From the NCBI GenBank assembly GCA_910589085.1, contig CAJUSG010000019.1, positions 1-38,666 on the forward strand: DNA of 38,666 nucleotides, given 5' to 3'. Both the position numbers and the translations under genes were made by a program. Positions 6,402 to 14,029 of this stretch are shown here, piece after piece (within the stretch, counting starts at the first letter, position 1; each line of letters starts with the position of its first letter). The notes below the pieces were generated by a model. It had not been told where the DNA came from, did not search any database, and saw only the letters and a list, made by a program, of their open reading frames with translations. This stretch comes from an uncultured Oscillospiraceae bacterium. GTDB taxonomy: Bacteria; Bacillota; Clostridia; Oscillospirales; Oscillospiraceae.

Positions 6402-6440
6402 GAAGCGTCCGAGCCGTCGTGAACAGGCGAGGCGTGACAC
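6402..6440 (+). repeat. Interspersed GC-rich repeat in the queT leader
   Basis: GAAGCGTCCGAGCCGTCGTG and the following GAACAGGCGAGGCGTGACA (6421-6439) recur in the rimP leader: the second part is identical at 16277-16295 and the first part is nearly identical at 16164-16191 and 16298-16325. A diverged inverted copy lies at 14705-14723. No coding potential fits it. Confidence 0.75.
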
Positions 6441-6492
6441 GTTCGTTCGGCGGTCTGCCGCCGTTCTCTAAACAAAAAATGGAGGTTTTTTT

Positions 6493-7029
6493 ATGCGTAA
6501 ATTTACCATTCGGGACCTGACCCTGGCCGCCATGGTGGCGGCGCTGTACGCTGTGCTGGGGTATTTCGGGGACATCTTCGGCCTGACCTACGGCCCAATC
6601 CAGTGCCGCTTTGCGGAAGCTCTCACCGTTCTGCCCTTTGTGTTCCCCGCTGCCGCGCCGGGGCTGGTGGTTGGCTGTTTCCTCACCAACCTGCTCTCCC
6701 TATACGGCCCGCTGGATATCATCTTTGGCACCCTGGCTACCGCCATTGCTGCGTGGCTCTCTATAAAGGTGCCGCGCTGGTATCTGGCGGCCCTGCCTCC
6801 CATCATTGTCAACGCCATCATCCTGCCCCCCATGTGGGCCTGGGCGGAGGTTGGGGCGGTGGATTCCGCCTTTTGGGCGGCCTGCGGGTTTAATGTCCTC
6901 ACTTTTATTCCCGGCGAGGCGCTGGCCTGTTATGTACTGGGGACCCTGCTGCTGTTTGCGCTGCCCAAGGTGCCCGCCCTGCGGCCCTACATGCAGGAGG
7001 GGCGCTGGGCGTATCCCCGTCAGAGATAA
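6493..7029 (+). CDS. queT: QueT-family queuosine precursor transporter
   Basis: 178 residues, strongly hydrophobic with about five to six membrane helices. The start MRKFTIRDLTLAAMVAALYA, then YGPIQCRFAEALTVLPF and VVGCFLTNLL, are typical of QueT substrate-binding (S) components of energy-coupling-factor transporters, which take up queuine or preQ1-type precursors for tRNA modification. The shared ECF energising module is not in this window. ATGGAGG precedes the start. Own promoter and terminator make it a single-gene unit. Substrate is inferred from the family only. Confidence 0.85.
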   Translation: MRKFTIRDLTLAAMVAALYAVLGYFGDIFGLTYGPIQCRFAEALTVLPFVFPAAAPGLVVGCFLTNLLSLYGPLDIIFGTLATAIAAWLSIKVPRWYLAALPPIIVNAIILPPMWAWAEVGAVDSAFWAACGFNVLTFIPGEALACYVLGTLLLFALPKVPALRPYMQEGRWAYPRQR

Positions 7030-7032
7030 AGT

Positions 7033-7059
7033 AAAACCGCCCCAATGGGGCGGTTTTTT
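7033..7059. terminator. Bidirectional terminator between queT and the HD-domain gene
   Basis: AAAACCGCCCC (7033-7043) pairs with GGGGCGGTTTT (7047-7057) around AAT, with T runs on both strands. It serves the two convergent genes; the HD gene stop begins in its last bases. Confidence 0.9.
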
Positions 7060-7643
7060 CATCCCTCATTCTCCAGGAAGTAGGACGCCTCCATATCTGC
7101 TGTGGCCAGAGCGAAGGCCAGGGGGTACATCCGCAGGGCCTGACCCACAGTGCGGCTGTCCTCCGGGCCGGAGAAGCCCATGTGCCAGCGGATGGCCATA
7201 GCCTCCTCCCGGGTGAGGCGGATGAAGCCATTGGTGATGTACACGCTCTTTTCCCCGTGCCCGTAGGGCAGGGGATCGTCAAAGGTATAGGAGGGGACCT
7301 TCTCCCACTTGCCGGTGGCGTCGTCCTTCACGTTGCGGAAGCTCTTTTTATAACAGCCGATCTTGCAGAAGTCGTGGCACAGGGCTACAATAGCGATGGA
7401 CTCGGCGCTGTATTCCAGGCCGTAGAGCTCCTGCACCCGCTCCCGCTGGAGGTAGTCCACCAGGCAGTGGTAGACGTTCAGGCTGTGCTCGCACAGTCCG
7501 CCCTCGTAGGCCCCGTGGTAGCGGGCGGAGGCGGGGGCGGTGAAAAAGTCGCTCTTGTGCTCCAGGTAATCCAGCAGCTTGTCGGCCCCCTCCCGGGTGA
7601 TGTTGGCCTTGAAGATCTCAATAAATTCCTCTTTACAGGACAT
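7059..7643 (-). CDS. HD-domain hydrolase
   Basis: 194 residues. I placed the start at 7643, where AAGGAGCGGATCGA precedes an ATG; a TTG six codons upstream has no ribosome site. Metal-binding HD-superfamily features are present: GGLCEHSLNVYHCLVDYL holds the first His, and IVALCHDFCKIGCYKK holds the His-Asp pair, with a later GHGEKS and a final TADME stretch. Such proteins hydrolyse phosphate esters, often nucleotides or nucleic acid ends; the substrate is unknown here. It has no partner in an operon and shares its terminator with queT. Confidence 0.85.
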   Translation of the reverse strand: MSCKEEFIEIFKANITREGADKLLDYLEHKSDFFTAPASARYHGAYEGGLCEHSLNVYHCLVDYLQRERVQELYGLEYSAESIAIVALCHDFCKIGCYKKSFRNVKDDATGKWEKVPSYTFDDPLPYGHGEKSVYITNGFIRLTREEAMAIRWHMGFSGPEDSRTVGQALRMYPLAFALATADMEASYFLENEG

Positions 7644-7726
7644 TCGATCCGCTCCTTCCAAACTCGTTTTTTAGAGCGGATATTGCCCGCTCCACGCTTG
7701 TCTCATCAATTAGGGAAAACCGCCGG

Positions 7727-7812
7727 ATGTAGGGCAAGGGCTCTGCCCTTGCCTTCTCATCCTGTCTTATCCCCTTACGGGGATAGGCAGGGGTAGAACC
7801 CCTGCCCTACAT
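7727..7812. repeat. Palindromic interspersed repeat, copy 1
   Basis: 86 bp bounded by ATGTAGGGCAAGGG and its near-perfect inverse CCCCTGCCCTACAT. Three internal hairpins follow one another: GGCAAGGGC-TCT-GCCCTTGCC, TATCCCC-TTAC-GGGGATA and GGCAGGGGT-AGA-ACCCCTGCC. Together they could fold as a three-armed structure. The left end is identical to the second copy at 10193. It lies between the divergent HD and sfsA genes, just upstream of the sfsA ribosome site. Confidence 0.85.
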
Positions 7813-7841
7813 CATACCAAAGAAACTGGAGGAAAAACAAG

Positions 7842-8546
7842 ATGGAATATGGAAAAATTTTGCCGGGCATTTTTCAGGCCCGGCCCAACCGGTTTATTGC
7901 CCATGTAGAGGTGGGAGGCCGTGTGGAGGTCTGCCACGTAAAGAACACCGGCCGGTGCCGGGAGCTGCTGATCCCCGGCGTAAAGGTCTGGCTGGAGGAG
8001 AGCGGCAGCCCCGCCCGGAAGACAAAATACGACCTGATCGCCGTGGAGAAGGCGCGGTCCGGCGGCCCTCTCCTCATCAACATGGACTCCCAGGCCCCCA
8101 ACAAGGTTTTTGGGGAGTGGGCGGCGGCGGGGGGACTTGGCTTTGTCCCCACCCTCCTGCGGCCCGAGACGGTGTATGGCAGTTCCCGGTTCGACTACTA
8201 CTGGGAGCGCGCCGAGGGAGGAAGCCGGGGCTTTTGGGAGGTGAAGGGGGTCACCCTGGAGGAGGACGGCGTGGCCCGCTTCCCCGACGCCCCCACCCTC
8301 CGGGGGGTGAAGCACCTGGAGGAGCTGGTCCTGGCCCGTGAGGCGGGCTATGAGGCGGGTGTGTGCTTCATCGTCCAGATGGAGGGCATGAGCCGGGTGG
8401 AGCCCAACGACGCCACACACCCGGAATTCGGCGCGGCCCTCCGCCGGGCGGCCCGGGCCGGGGTGGAGGTGCTGGCCCTGGAGTGCTGTGTGGAGCCGGG
8501 GCTGCTGGCGGTGAAGGGAGAAATACCTGTATGCCTGCGGGGGTAA
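7842..8546 (+). CDS. sfsA: SfsA family DNA/RNA nuclease homologue
   Basis: 234 residues, full length for the family. The N-terminal OB-like part carries FQARPNRFIAHVEVGGRVEV and HVKNTGRCRELLIPG, the family hallmark. The C-terminal PDDEXK-like part shows RFDYYWE, then GFWEVKGVTLEEDG with the E-x-K motif, and FPDAPTLRGVKHLEEL. SfsA was first noted as a sugar fermentation stimulation protein in E. coli and later proposed to be a sugar-linked nuclease, so the role is only partly known. GGAGGAAAAACAAG precedes the ATG. The gene directly follows a palindromic repeat that separates it from the divergent HD gene. Confidence 0.93.
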   Translation: MEYGKILPGIFQARPNRFIAHVEVGGRVEVCHVKNTGRCRELLIPGVKVWLEESGSPARKTKYDLIAVEKARSGGPLLINMDSQAPNKVFGEWAAAGGLGFVPTLLRPETVYGSSRFDYYWERAEGGSRGFWEVKGVTLEEDGVARFPDAPTLRGVKHLEELVLAREAGYEAGVCFIVQMEGMSRVEPNDATHPEFGAALRRAARAGVEVLALECCVEPGLLAVKGEIPVCLRG

Positions 8547-8605
8547 AGTTTTGGGGAGGTTTTGCCGATAAATTCAGATGAGAAGATCGGAAAGGGGGCT
8601 TCTGG

Positions 8606-8923
8606 ATGGAGACACGGGACGGATTTGGCGAGCGGGAGCTCAGCTCCGGCGGAAGCGGGGGCCGGGTGTCCATCGACCGGTTTGAGATGAAGCGGCAGTT
8701 TCTGGAGCGGAGCGAGGAAGAGAAGGTAGAGGCGGCGGCGGCCCTGTACGAAAGGGCGGCCATGCAGTGGATGCAGTCCGGCGAGCCCCCGGAGGGCGTG
8801 GAGACGCCGGAGAGTGAGGAGGAGCTGGAGGCCAGGTCCCAGGAGCTGAAGCTGCGGCAGAAGTGCCAGGACATTGCCGCCCTGATGATGGTGGAGGAGC
8901 TGGAGGACAACGAGGACATGTAA
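8606..8923 (+). CDS. Helical protein of unknown function, paralogue A
   Basis: 105 residues behind AAAGGGGGC. It is acidic and helical with no membrane or signal segment. An N-terminal glycine/serine stretch is followed by SIDRFEMKRQFLERSEEE, then a repeat-like segment EEELEARSQELKLRQKCQDI. Both segments have counterparts in the same order in the next gene (TADRLELSRQWVEAMEEQ; EEELEALSEQLKVQQRCMEI), so the two are tandem paralogues. I recognise no family. It sits 15 bp before the next start, so the pair is probably co-transcribed. Confidence 0.65.
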   Translation: METRDGFGERELSSGGSGGRVSIDRFEMKRQFLERSEEEKVEAAAALYERAAMQWMQSGEPPEGVETPESEEELEARSQELKLRQKCQDIAALMMVEELEDNEDM

Positions 8924-8938
8924 AAGGAGGTGCGGACA

Positions 8939-9496
8939 GTGGAAATTCGGCGTATGCTGCGGGGAGAAAATGTCAGCTTTACCCCGCCGCAGCCCCCCAG
9001 GGGCAAGGAGGAGAAAAAGACCGGTGGGGGCCGTCCCACCGCTGACCGGCTGGAGCTGAGCCGGCAGTGGGTGGAGGCCATGGAGGAGCAGCGGGTCCAG
9101 TCGGAGGCCAGGCTGCTCTCCGGGGCGAAGGAGGAGAAGGACGGTATTCTGGGTATGCTGAACGAGCCCAGCGCCGAGGAGGAGGAGCTGGAGGCCCTGT
9201 CTGAGCAGCTGAAGGTACAGCAGAGGTGCATGGAGATTGCCCGGCGGATGATGGCGGGCAAGCGGGTTCCGCCCAAGGACGAGCGATACCTGATGGAGAA
9301 TGACCCGAAGGGCTATAAGCTGGTCATCGCCCTGCGCAAGCCGCCCAAGAGGGACGAAAAGGAGTGCGAGAGTGTCCTCAAGGACGACGAGAAGCAGAGC
9401 TCCGACGAGACCACAGAGGCTGAAGGGACCGCTTCGGCGGAGGGGGGCGAGGCCTCCTCCGGGGGCGGGGACGCCTCCTCAAGCAGCGGTGAATAA
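8939..9496 (+). CDS. Helical protein of unknown function, paralogue B
   Basis: About 185 residues. I prefer the GTG at 8939, 8 bp after AAAAGGAGG; the GTG at 8930 touches the ribosome site. It shares the two helical segments of the upstream gene and adds a C-terminal domain (GKRVPPKDERYLMENDPKGY, then ALRKPPKRDEKE) that A lacks. It ends in a disordered Ser/Gly/Glu tail (GGEASSGGGDASSSSGE). The Cys in KVQQRCMEIA is conserved in both (QKCQDIA). Cytosolic by appearance; function unknown. Confidence 0.65.
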   Translation: MEIRRMLRGENVSFTPPQPPRGKEEKKTGGGRPTADRLELSRQWVEAMEEQRVQSEARLLSGAKEEKDGILGMLNEPSAEEEELEALSEQLKVQQRCMEIARRMMAGKRVPPKDERYLMENDPKGYKLVIALRKPPKRDEKECESVLKDDEKQSSDETTEAEGTASAEGGEASSGGGDASSSSGE

Positions 9497-9506
9497 GCAA
9501 AGGAAG

Positions 9507-9532
9507 CGCCCGGCGGGGTCACCCGCCGGGCG
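9507..9532. terminator. Hairpin between convergent genes, probable terminator
   Basis: CGCCCGGCGGG (9507-9517) pairs perfectly with CCCGCCGGGCG (9522-9532) around GTCA. T-rich stretches are short on both sides (TGGTTTAT on plus, CTTCCTTT on minus), so efficiency is uncertain. It separates the tandem paralogues from recR. Confidence 0.65.
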
Positions 9533-9536
9533 TGGT

Positions 9537-10139
9537 TTATATCTCTCTGCGCCCCTCCAGGGCACGGACCAGGGTGGCGTCGTCGGCGTACTCCAGGTGG
9601 CTGCCCACGGGAATGCCGTAGGCCAGCCGGGTGACCTTCACCTGGAAGGGCTTCAGCAGCCGGGACAGGTACATGGCGGTGGCCTCCCCCTCGGTGTCCG
9701 GGTTGGTGGCCATAATCACTTCCTCAATTCCGCCGGCGGCCACCCGCTCCACCAGGGAACGGATATGCAGGTCGTCGGGCCCCACCCGGTTCATGGGGGA
9801 GAGCACCCCGTGGAGGACATGGTAGTGCCCCTGATACTCCCGGCTGCGCTCCATGGCCACCACGTCCTTGGGGTCGGCCACCACGCAGACGGTGGAGGCG
9901 TCCCGCTTGGCGCTGGCGCAGATGGGACAGGGGCCGTCCCCCTCGGTGAGGTTCTGGCAGACGGGACAGGTGTGGATGTGGGCCTTGGCGTCGGTGATGG
10001 CCCGGGCGAAGGCGGCGGCCTCCTCCTCAGGGAGGGAGAGCACATAAAAGGCCAGCCGCTGGGCAGATTTGACGCCCACGCCGGGCAGCTTGGCGAAGTG
10101 CTCCACAAGGCTTTCGAGGGCGGGGGGGAAATACTGCAT
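9537..10139 (-). CDS. recR: Recombination protein RecR
   Basis: 200 residues, standard length. RecR works with RecO (and RecF) to load RecA at gaps in DNA. The order is typical: helix-hairpin-helix start (HFAKLPGVGVKSAQRLAFY), a four-cysteine zinc finger (HTCPVCQNLTEGDGPCPIC, residues ~55-75), then a Toprim domain with CVVADPKDVVAMERSREY, EVIMATNPDTEGEATAMYL and a C-terminal YGIPVGSHLEYADDATL. I chose the ATG at 10139 since GGAGGTCC lies 6 bp ahead; upstream frame is a repeat. Unlike many genomes, dnaX and ybaB are not next to it. Confidence 0.96.
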   Translation of the reverse strand: MQYFPPALESLVEHFAKLPGVGVKSAQRLAFYVLSLPEEEAAAFARAITDAKAHIHTCPVCQNLTEGDGPCPICASAKRDASTVCVVADPKDVVAMERSREYQGHYHVLHGVLSPMNRVGPDDLHIRSLVERVAAGGIEEVIMATNPDTEGEATAMYLSRLLKPFQVKVTRLAYGIPVGSHLEYADDATLVRALEGRREI

Positions 10140-10192
10140 GGGTAGGACCTCCGTGGGATGGATTGGATTTTTGGAGAATTTGAGGGTGGGCA

Positions 10193-10271
10193 TGTAGGGC
10201 AAGGGCTCTGCCCTTGCCTGAATCGGGTTGCCGACTCTGTAAAAAGGCAAGGGCAGAGCCCTTGCCCTACA
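10193..10271. repeat. Palindromic interspersed repeat, copy 2
   Basis: 79 bp with perfect 26-bp terminal inverted repeats: 10193-10218 and 10246-10271. Each arm is itself nearly palindromic (GGCAAGGGC-TCT-GCCCTTGCC). The centre is a 27-bp unique stretch. The end is identical to the left end of the copy at 7727-7812 but the middle differs. It lies between rpe and recR, both on the minus strand. Confidence 0.9.
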
Positions 10272-10305
10272 CGACGAAGAGGCCGGACATCTGGAAGGTT
10301 TTCCG

Positions 10306-10950
10306 TTATCCCCGCAGCGCCCGAATCGCGCCGGGGATATCGGCGGACCCGTAGACGGCGGAGCCGGCCACCAGCACGTTGGCCCCGGCCTGCGTCACCA
10401 GGGGGGCGGTCTTGGGGGAGACCCCCCCGTCCACCTCCAGCTCACAGGCGGGGTTGTACCTGTCGATGATGGCCCGGACCCGGCGGATGGTGTCCAGTTG
10501 CTCCTCCATGAAGGCCTGGCCGCCGAAGCCGGGCTCCACTGTCATCACCAGCACCATGTCCAGCCGGTCGATGTAGGGCAGGACGGCCTCAGCCTTGGTG
10601 ATGGGCCGCAGAGCCACCGCTTTTTTGACCCCACAGTCCTCCATGATGTTCAAAGCCTCGGCGATGCGGACGGGGTGGTCGGCCTCCAGGTGGACCGACA
10701 GCAGGCCGGCCCCCGCCCGGGCGAAGGCCTCCACATACCGCGCCGGTTTCTCCACCATCAGATGGACGTCCAGAAACATATCGGTGCACCGGCGGATGGA
10801 CTGGACCACCGGCACGCCGATGGTGATATTGGGCACGAAAGCCCCGTCCATCACGTCCACGTGGAGGTAGTCGGCGGAGGAGACCTTTTTGATGTCCCGC
10901 TCCAGGTTGGCGAAGTCGGCGGAGAGGATCGAGGGGGCGATTTTAATCAT
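10306..10950 (-). CDS. rpe: Ribulose-phosphate 3-epimerase
   Basis: 214 residues. It interconverts ribulose 5-phosphate and xylulose 5-phosphate in the pentose phosphate pathway. The TIM-barrel motifs are all there: IAPSILSADFANLERDI at the start, YLHVDVMDGAFVPNIT with metal-binding His and Asp, FLDVHLMVEKP, VLVMTVEPGFGGQAF, and CELEVDGGVSPKTAPL with the second catalytic Asp. Start chosen at the ATG behind GGAGGAGTCTGTT. It usually sits with rsgA or prkC in Firmicutes, but here it is alone behind its own promoter and a long structured leader. Confidence 0.97.
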   Translation of the reverse strand: MIKIAPSILSADFANLERDIKKVSSADYLHVDVMDGAFVPNITIGVPVVQSIRRCTDMFLDVHLMVEKPARYVEAFARAGAGLLSVHLEADHPVRIAEALNIMEDCGVKKAVALRPITKAEAVLPYIDRLDMVLVMTVEPGFGGQAFMEEQLDTIRRVRAIIDRYNPACELEVDGGVSPKTAPLVTQAGANVLVAGSAVYGSADIPGAIRALRG

Positions 10951-11163
10951 AACAGACTCCTCCTTCTGGGGACAGGCGCTGAGGACAGCCCCCACGCATA
11001 GGATAACTCAGCGGAGAGAGCCCCGGGTTCGGGCGGATTGCTCCGGGCCGAGCCCACGGCCCAAACCCGTCCTTAACCGCCCGGCCGGCCCGCCGCTTTC
11101 AGATAGCCGTCCGCCGGGGGCCTTTGAGGCCTCCGGCGGGCGGAAAAGGCTATTTCATTACAT
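10951..11163 (-). promoter_or_regulatory. Long structured 5' leader of rpe
   Basis: About 213 nt separate the expected start of transcription from rpe. On the minus strand the first part folds into a very stable hairpin: ATAGCC/GGCTAT (11148-11153 with 11103-11108) enclosing a GC stem closed by a CAA loop. The second part has an 11-bp pairing, 11059-11069 with 11024-11034. That pairing competes with an inner GGGCC/GGCCC hairpin and with an outer GGGCGG/CCGCCC stem. I could not match it to a known riboswitch, 6S or T-box consensus. No gene fits here. Confidence 0.5.
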
Positions 11164-11169
11164 AATGCA

Positions 11170-11198
11170 AGCATATCACAGCCCGCAGCCGCTGTCAA
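11170..11198 (-). promoter_or_regulatory. Promoter of rpe
   Basis: Minus strand TTGACA (11193-11198) and TATGCT (11170-11175) are spaced 17 bp. It lies 46 bp beyond the clpB stop, so rpe is expressed separately from clpB. Confidence 0.8.
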
Positions 11199-11243
11199 GC
11201 GGCGACTGCCGGAATTTGGTGGAACCCGGCCTCCGGCGGTGCT

Positions 11244-13838
11244 TCAGAGGACCGCCAGCGAGCCGTCCCTCACGTCCACCGTGAGGGAGGCGCCGGGCTC
11301 CACCTGGTCGGCGATGATCTTCCGGCCGATGAGGGTCTCCACCGTGTGCTGGAGGTAGCGGCGCAGGGGCCGGGCCCCGTAGACGGGGTCGTAGGCTGTG
11401 TCGATGATCTCGCTCTTGGCGGCGGAGGTGAGGGTCACGGCCAGCTGCTTATCCGCCAGCCGCCGGTTCAGATCGGCCACCAGCAGGTCAACGATGTGGG
11501 TGATGTTCTCCTTGGTCAGGGGCTTGTAGAAGACGATCTCGTCCAGCCGGTTGAGGAACTCCGGCCGGAAGGACCGCTTGAGCAGCTCGCTCACCTGGTC
11601 CCGGGCGGTCTCGCTGACCTCCCCGTCCTCGGTGATGCCGTCCAGGAGGGCCTGACTGCCCAGGTTGGAGGTCAGGATGAGGATGGTGTTCTTAAAGTCC
11701 ACCGTCCGGCCCTGGCTGTCGGTGATCCGGCCGTCGTCCAGCACCTGGAGCAGCACATTGAACACGTCCGGGTGGGCCTTCTCCACCTCGTCAAAGAGGA
11801 CCACGCTGTAGGGTTTTCTCCTAACCGCCTCGGTGAGCTGGCCGCCCTCCTCGTAGCCCACGTACCCTGGAGGGGCCCCGATGAGCCGGGAGACGGAGAA
11901 TTTTTCCATATACTCCGACATGTCGATGCGGACCAGGTTCTTCTCGCTGTCGAAGAGGGCCTCGGCCAGGGTTTTGGCCAGCTCGGTCTTGCCCACGCCG
12001 GTGGGCCCCAGGAAGAGGAAGGAGCCGATGGGCTTATTCGGGTCGGCGATGCCCGCCCGGGAGCGGAGGATGGCCTCGCTCACCAGCCGCACGGCCTCGT
12101 CCTGGCCCACCACCCGCCGGTGGAGGATGTCCTCCAGGTGGAGCAGCTTCTCCCGCTCCCCCTCCATCAGGCGGGATACCGGAATGCCGGTCCACCGCTC
12201 AATGATCCGGGCGATCTCCTCCTCGGTCACCTTGTCCCGGAGGAGGGAGCGGGCCTTGCCCTCGTTGGCGGCGGCCTCCTCGGCCTCCAGCGCCTTTTTT
12301 AGCTCAGGGATACGGCCGTATTGCAGCTCGGCGGCTTTCTCCAGGTCGTACTCCCGCTGGGCCTTTTCCAGCTCGGCGTTGGCCGCCTCCAGCTCCTCCC
12401 GCAGCTTCTGGACCTTGCCGATGGCCCCCTTCTCGTTGTCCCACTGGGCCTTCTTGGCGTTGAAGTCGTCCCGCATGTCGGACAGCTCCTTCTGGATCTC
12501 CGCCAGATGCTCCTGGGACAGCTTGTCGGTCTCCTTTTTCAGGGCGGCCTCCTCAATCTCGTGCTGGATGATTTTCCGCTGAATCACGTCCAGCTCGGTG
12601 GGCATAGAGTCCATCTCGGTGCGGATCATGGCGCAGGCCTCGTCCACCAGGTCTATGGCCTTGTCGGGCAGGAAACGGTCGGAGATATATCGGTTGGACA
12701 GGGTGGCGGCGGCGATGATGGCCCCGTCGGTGATTTTTACCCCGTGGAAGACCTCATACCGCTCCTTCAGGCCCCGGAGGATGGCGATGGCGTCCTCCAC
12801 ACTGGGCTCGTTCACCATAACGGGCTGGAAGCGGCGCTCCAGGGCGGCGTCCTTCTCGATATACTGCCGGTACTCGTTGAGAGTGGTGGCCCCGATGCAG
12901 TGCAGCTCCCCCCGGGCCAGCAGGGGTTTTAACAGGTTGCCCGCGTCCATAGAGCCCTCGGTCTTGCCGGCGCCCACAATAGTGTGGAGCTCGTCGATGA
13001 AGAGGATAATCCGCCCCTCCGACTTCTTCACCTCGTTGAGGACGGCCTTCAGCCGCTCCTCAAATTCTCCCCGGTACTTGGCCCCCGCGATCAGGGCCCC
13101 CATGTCCAGGGAGAAGATGGTCTTGTCCCTCAGAGAGGCGGGCACATCCCCCTTGACAATCCGCTGAGCCAGCCCCTCAGCGATGGCGGTTTTGCCCACG
13201 CCGGGCTCGCCGATGAGGACGGGGTTGTTTTTGGTTTTCCGGCTGAGAATGCGGATGACGTTCCGAATTTCATCGTCCCGGCCGATCACTGGGTCCAGCT
13301 TGTTCTGCCGGGCCCGCTCCACCAGGTCGGAGCCGTACTTTTTCAGGGCGTTGTAGGTCTCCTCCGGGTTGTCGGAGGTGACCCGCTGGCTCCCCCGCAC
13401 CTGGGCCAGGGCCTGCATGACAGCCTCCTTCTCCAGGCGGTAGGTGCGGAAGAGCTCCTTCAGGGCGGTATTGGGGTGGGCCAGCAGGCCCAGAAGAATG
13501 TGCTCCACCGAGATGTACTCGTCCCTCATGGCCTGGGCCTCCTGCCCGGCCCCCTGGAGGGCCCGGTCCACGTCCTGGGAGACGTACACCTTGCCGCTCT
13601 CCCGGCCCGAGCCGGTGACCTTGGGCAGCTTATCCACCTCGGCCCCAACCGCCGCCTCAAAGCTGGGGACGGTCATGCCCATGGCGGTGAGCAGCTGGGG
13701 GATAAAGCCCTCCCCGTCCCCCACCAGGGCCAGCAGCAGGTGGGGCTGTTCGATCTGCTGGTTGCCGTGCTCCAGGGCGATGTCCTGAGCCCCCTGAATG
13801 GCGGCCAGGGATTTCTGGGTAAACTGATTCATGTTCAT
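11244..13838 (-). CDS. clpB: ATP-dependent chaperone ClpB (disaggregase)
   Basis: 864 residues, full length. ClpB hexamers pull polypeptides out of aggregates with the DnaK system. Domains in order: Clp N-terminal repeats (1-~145), first AAA+ with Walker A GEPGVGKTAIAEGL near 205 and Walker B ILFIDELHTIVGAG, the long coiled-coil middle domain (~410-530) that marks ClpB as opposed to ClpC, second AAA+ with GPTGVGKTELAKTL near 605 and VVLFDEVEKAHPDV, and the C-terminal D2 small domain. No ClpP-binding loop is evident. I chose the ATG at 13838, behind AAGGAGTG. Control is by HrcA through the CIRCE element upstream, not by CtsR as in many Firmicutes. Confidence 0.97.
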   Translation of the reverse strand: MNMNQFTQKSLAAIQGAQDIALEHGNQQIEQPHLLLALVGDGEGFIPQLLTAMGMTVPSFEAAVGAEVDKLPKVTGSGRESGKVYVSQDVDRALQGAGQEAQAMRDEYISVEHILLGLLAHPNTALKELFRTYRLEKEAVMQALAQVRGSQRVTSDNPEETYNALKKYGSDLVERARQNKLDPVIGRDDEIRNVIRILSRKTKNNPVLIGEPGVGKTAIAEGLAQRIVKGDVPASLRDKTIFSLDMGALIAGAKYRGEFEERLKAVLNEVKKSEGRIILFIDELHTIVGAGKTEGSMDAGNLLKPLLARGELHCIGATTLNEYRQYIEKDAALERRFQPVMVNEPSVEDAIAILRGLKERYEVFHGVKITDGAIIAAATLSNRYISDRFLPDKAIDLVDEACAMIRTEMDSMPTELDVIQRKIIQHEIEEAALKKETDKLSQEHLAEIQKELSDMRDDFNAKKAQWDNEKGAIGKVQKLREELEAANAELEKAQREYDLEKAAELQYGRIPELKKALEAEEAAANEGKARSLLRDKVTEEEIARIIERWTGIPVSRLMEGEREKLLHLEDILHRRVVGQDEAVRLVSEAILRSRAGIADPNKPIGSFLFLGPTGVGKTELAKTLAEALFDSEKNLVRIDMSEYMEKFSVSRLIGAPPGYVGYEEGGQLTEAVRRKPYSVVLFDEVEKAHPDVFNVLLQVLDDGRITDSQGRTVDFKNTILILTSNLGSQALLDGITEDGEVSETARDQVSELLKRSFRPEFLNRLDEIVFYKPLTKENITHIVDLLVADLNRRLADKQLAVTLTSAAKSEIIDTAYDPVYGARPLRRYLQHTVETLIGRKIIADQVEPGASLTVDVRDGSLAVL

Positions 13839-13924
13839 AAAAACACTCCTTTCATGGAACGGTTTGCGGTATGGTTGTAGTATAGGCCGGCCCGCCGGAT
13901 ATTTCATGAACAGAGTGTGAATTT

Positions 13925-13951
13925 TTAGCACTCTATTTAAGAGAGTGCTAA
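13925..13951. promoter_or_regulatory. CIRCE element (HrcA operator)
   Basis: TTAGCACTC, nine bases, GAGTGCTAA: a perfect match to the CIRCE consensus bound by the heat-shock repressor HrcA. It lies 87 bp upstream of clpB. On the minus strand its arms contain TTAGCA and run into TAAAAA 18 bp on, a possible promoter that HrcA would cover; a second possible clpB -10 (TATACT) is at 13879-13884. The site is also only 15 bp from the promoter of the divergent small gene. Confidence 0.95.
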
Positions 13952-13965
13952 TCCAATGTTTTCCG

Positions 13966-13994
13966 TTGCATTTCCGGCCCTGCTGTGGTAAGCT
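13966..13994 (+). promoter_or_regulatory. Promoter of the small gene divergent from clpB
   Basis: TTGCAT (13966-13971) and TAAGCT (13989-13994) are 17 bp apart, 36 bp ahead of the ATG at 14030. Confidence 0.5.
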
Positions 13995-14029
13995 GGTCCA
14001 TACGATTGCGAAAGGAGTGTGCCCTTCGG

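Noticed and set aside
6374..6492. preQ1 riboswitch in the queT leader
   Set aside because: Expected from the gene's function, but I could not find the conserved cores of preQ1-I, -II or -III. The leader is mostly an interspersed repeat. A covariance search would decide.
10951..11163. 6S RNA, RNase P or T-box in the rpe leader
   Set aside because: None of their conserved stretches is present, and the RNA leads directly into rpe. Kept as an unassigned leader.
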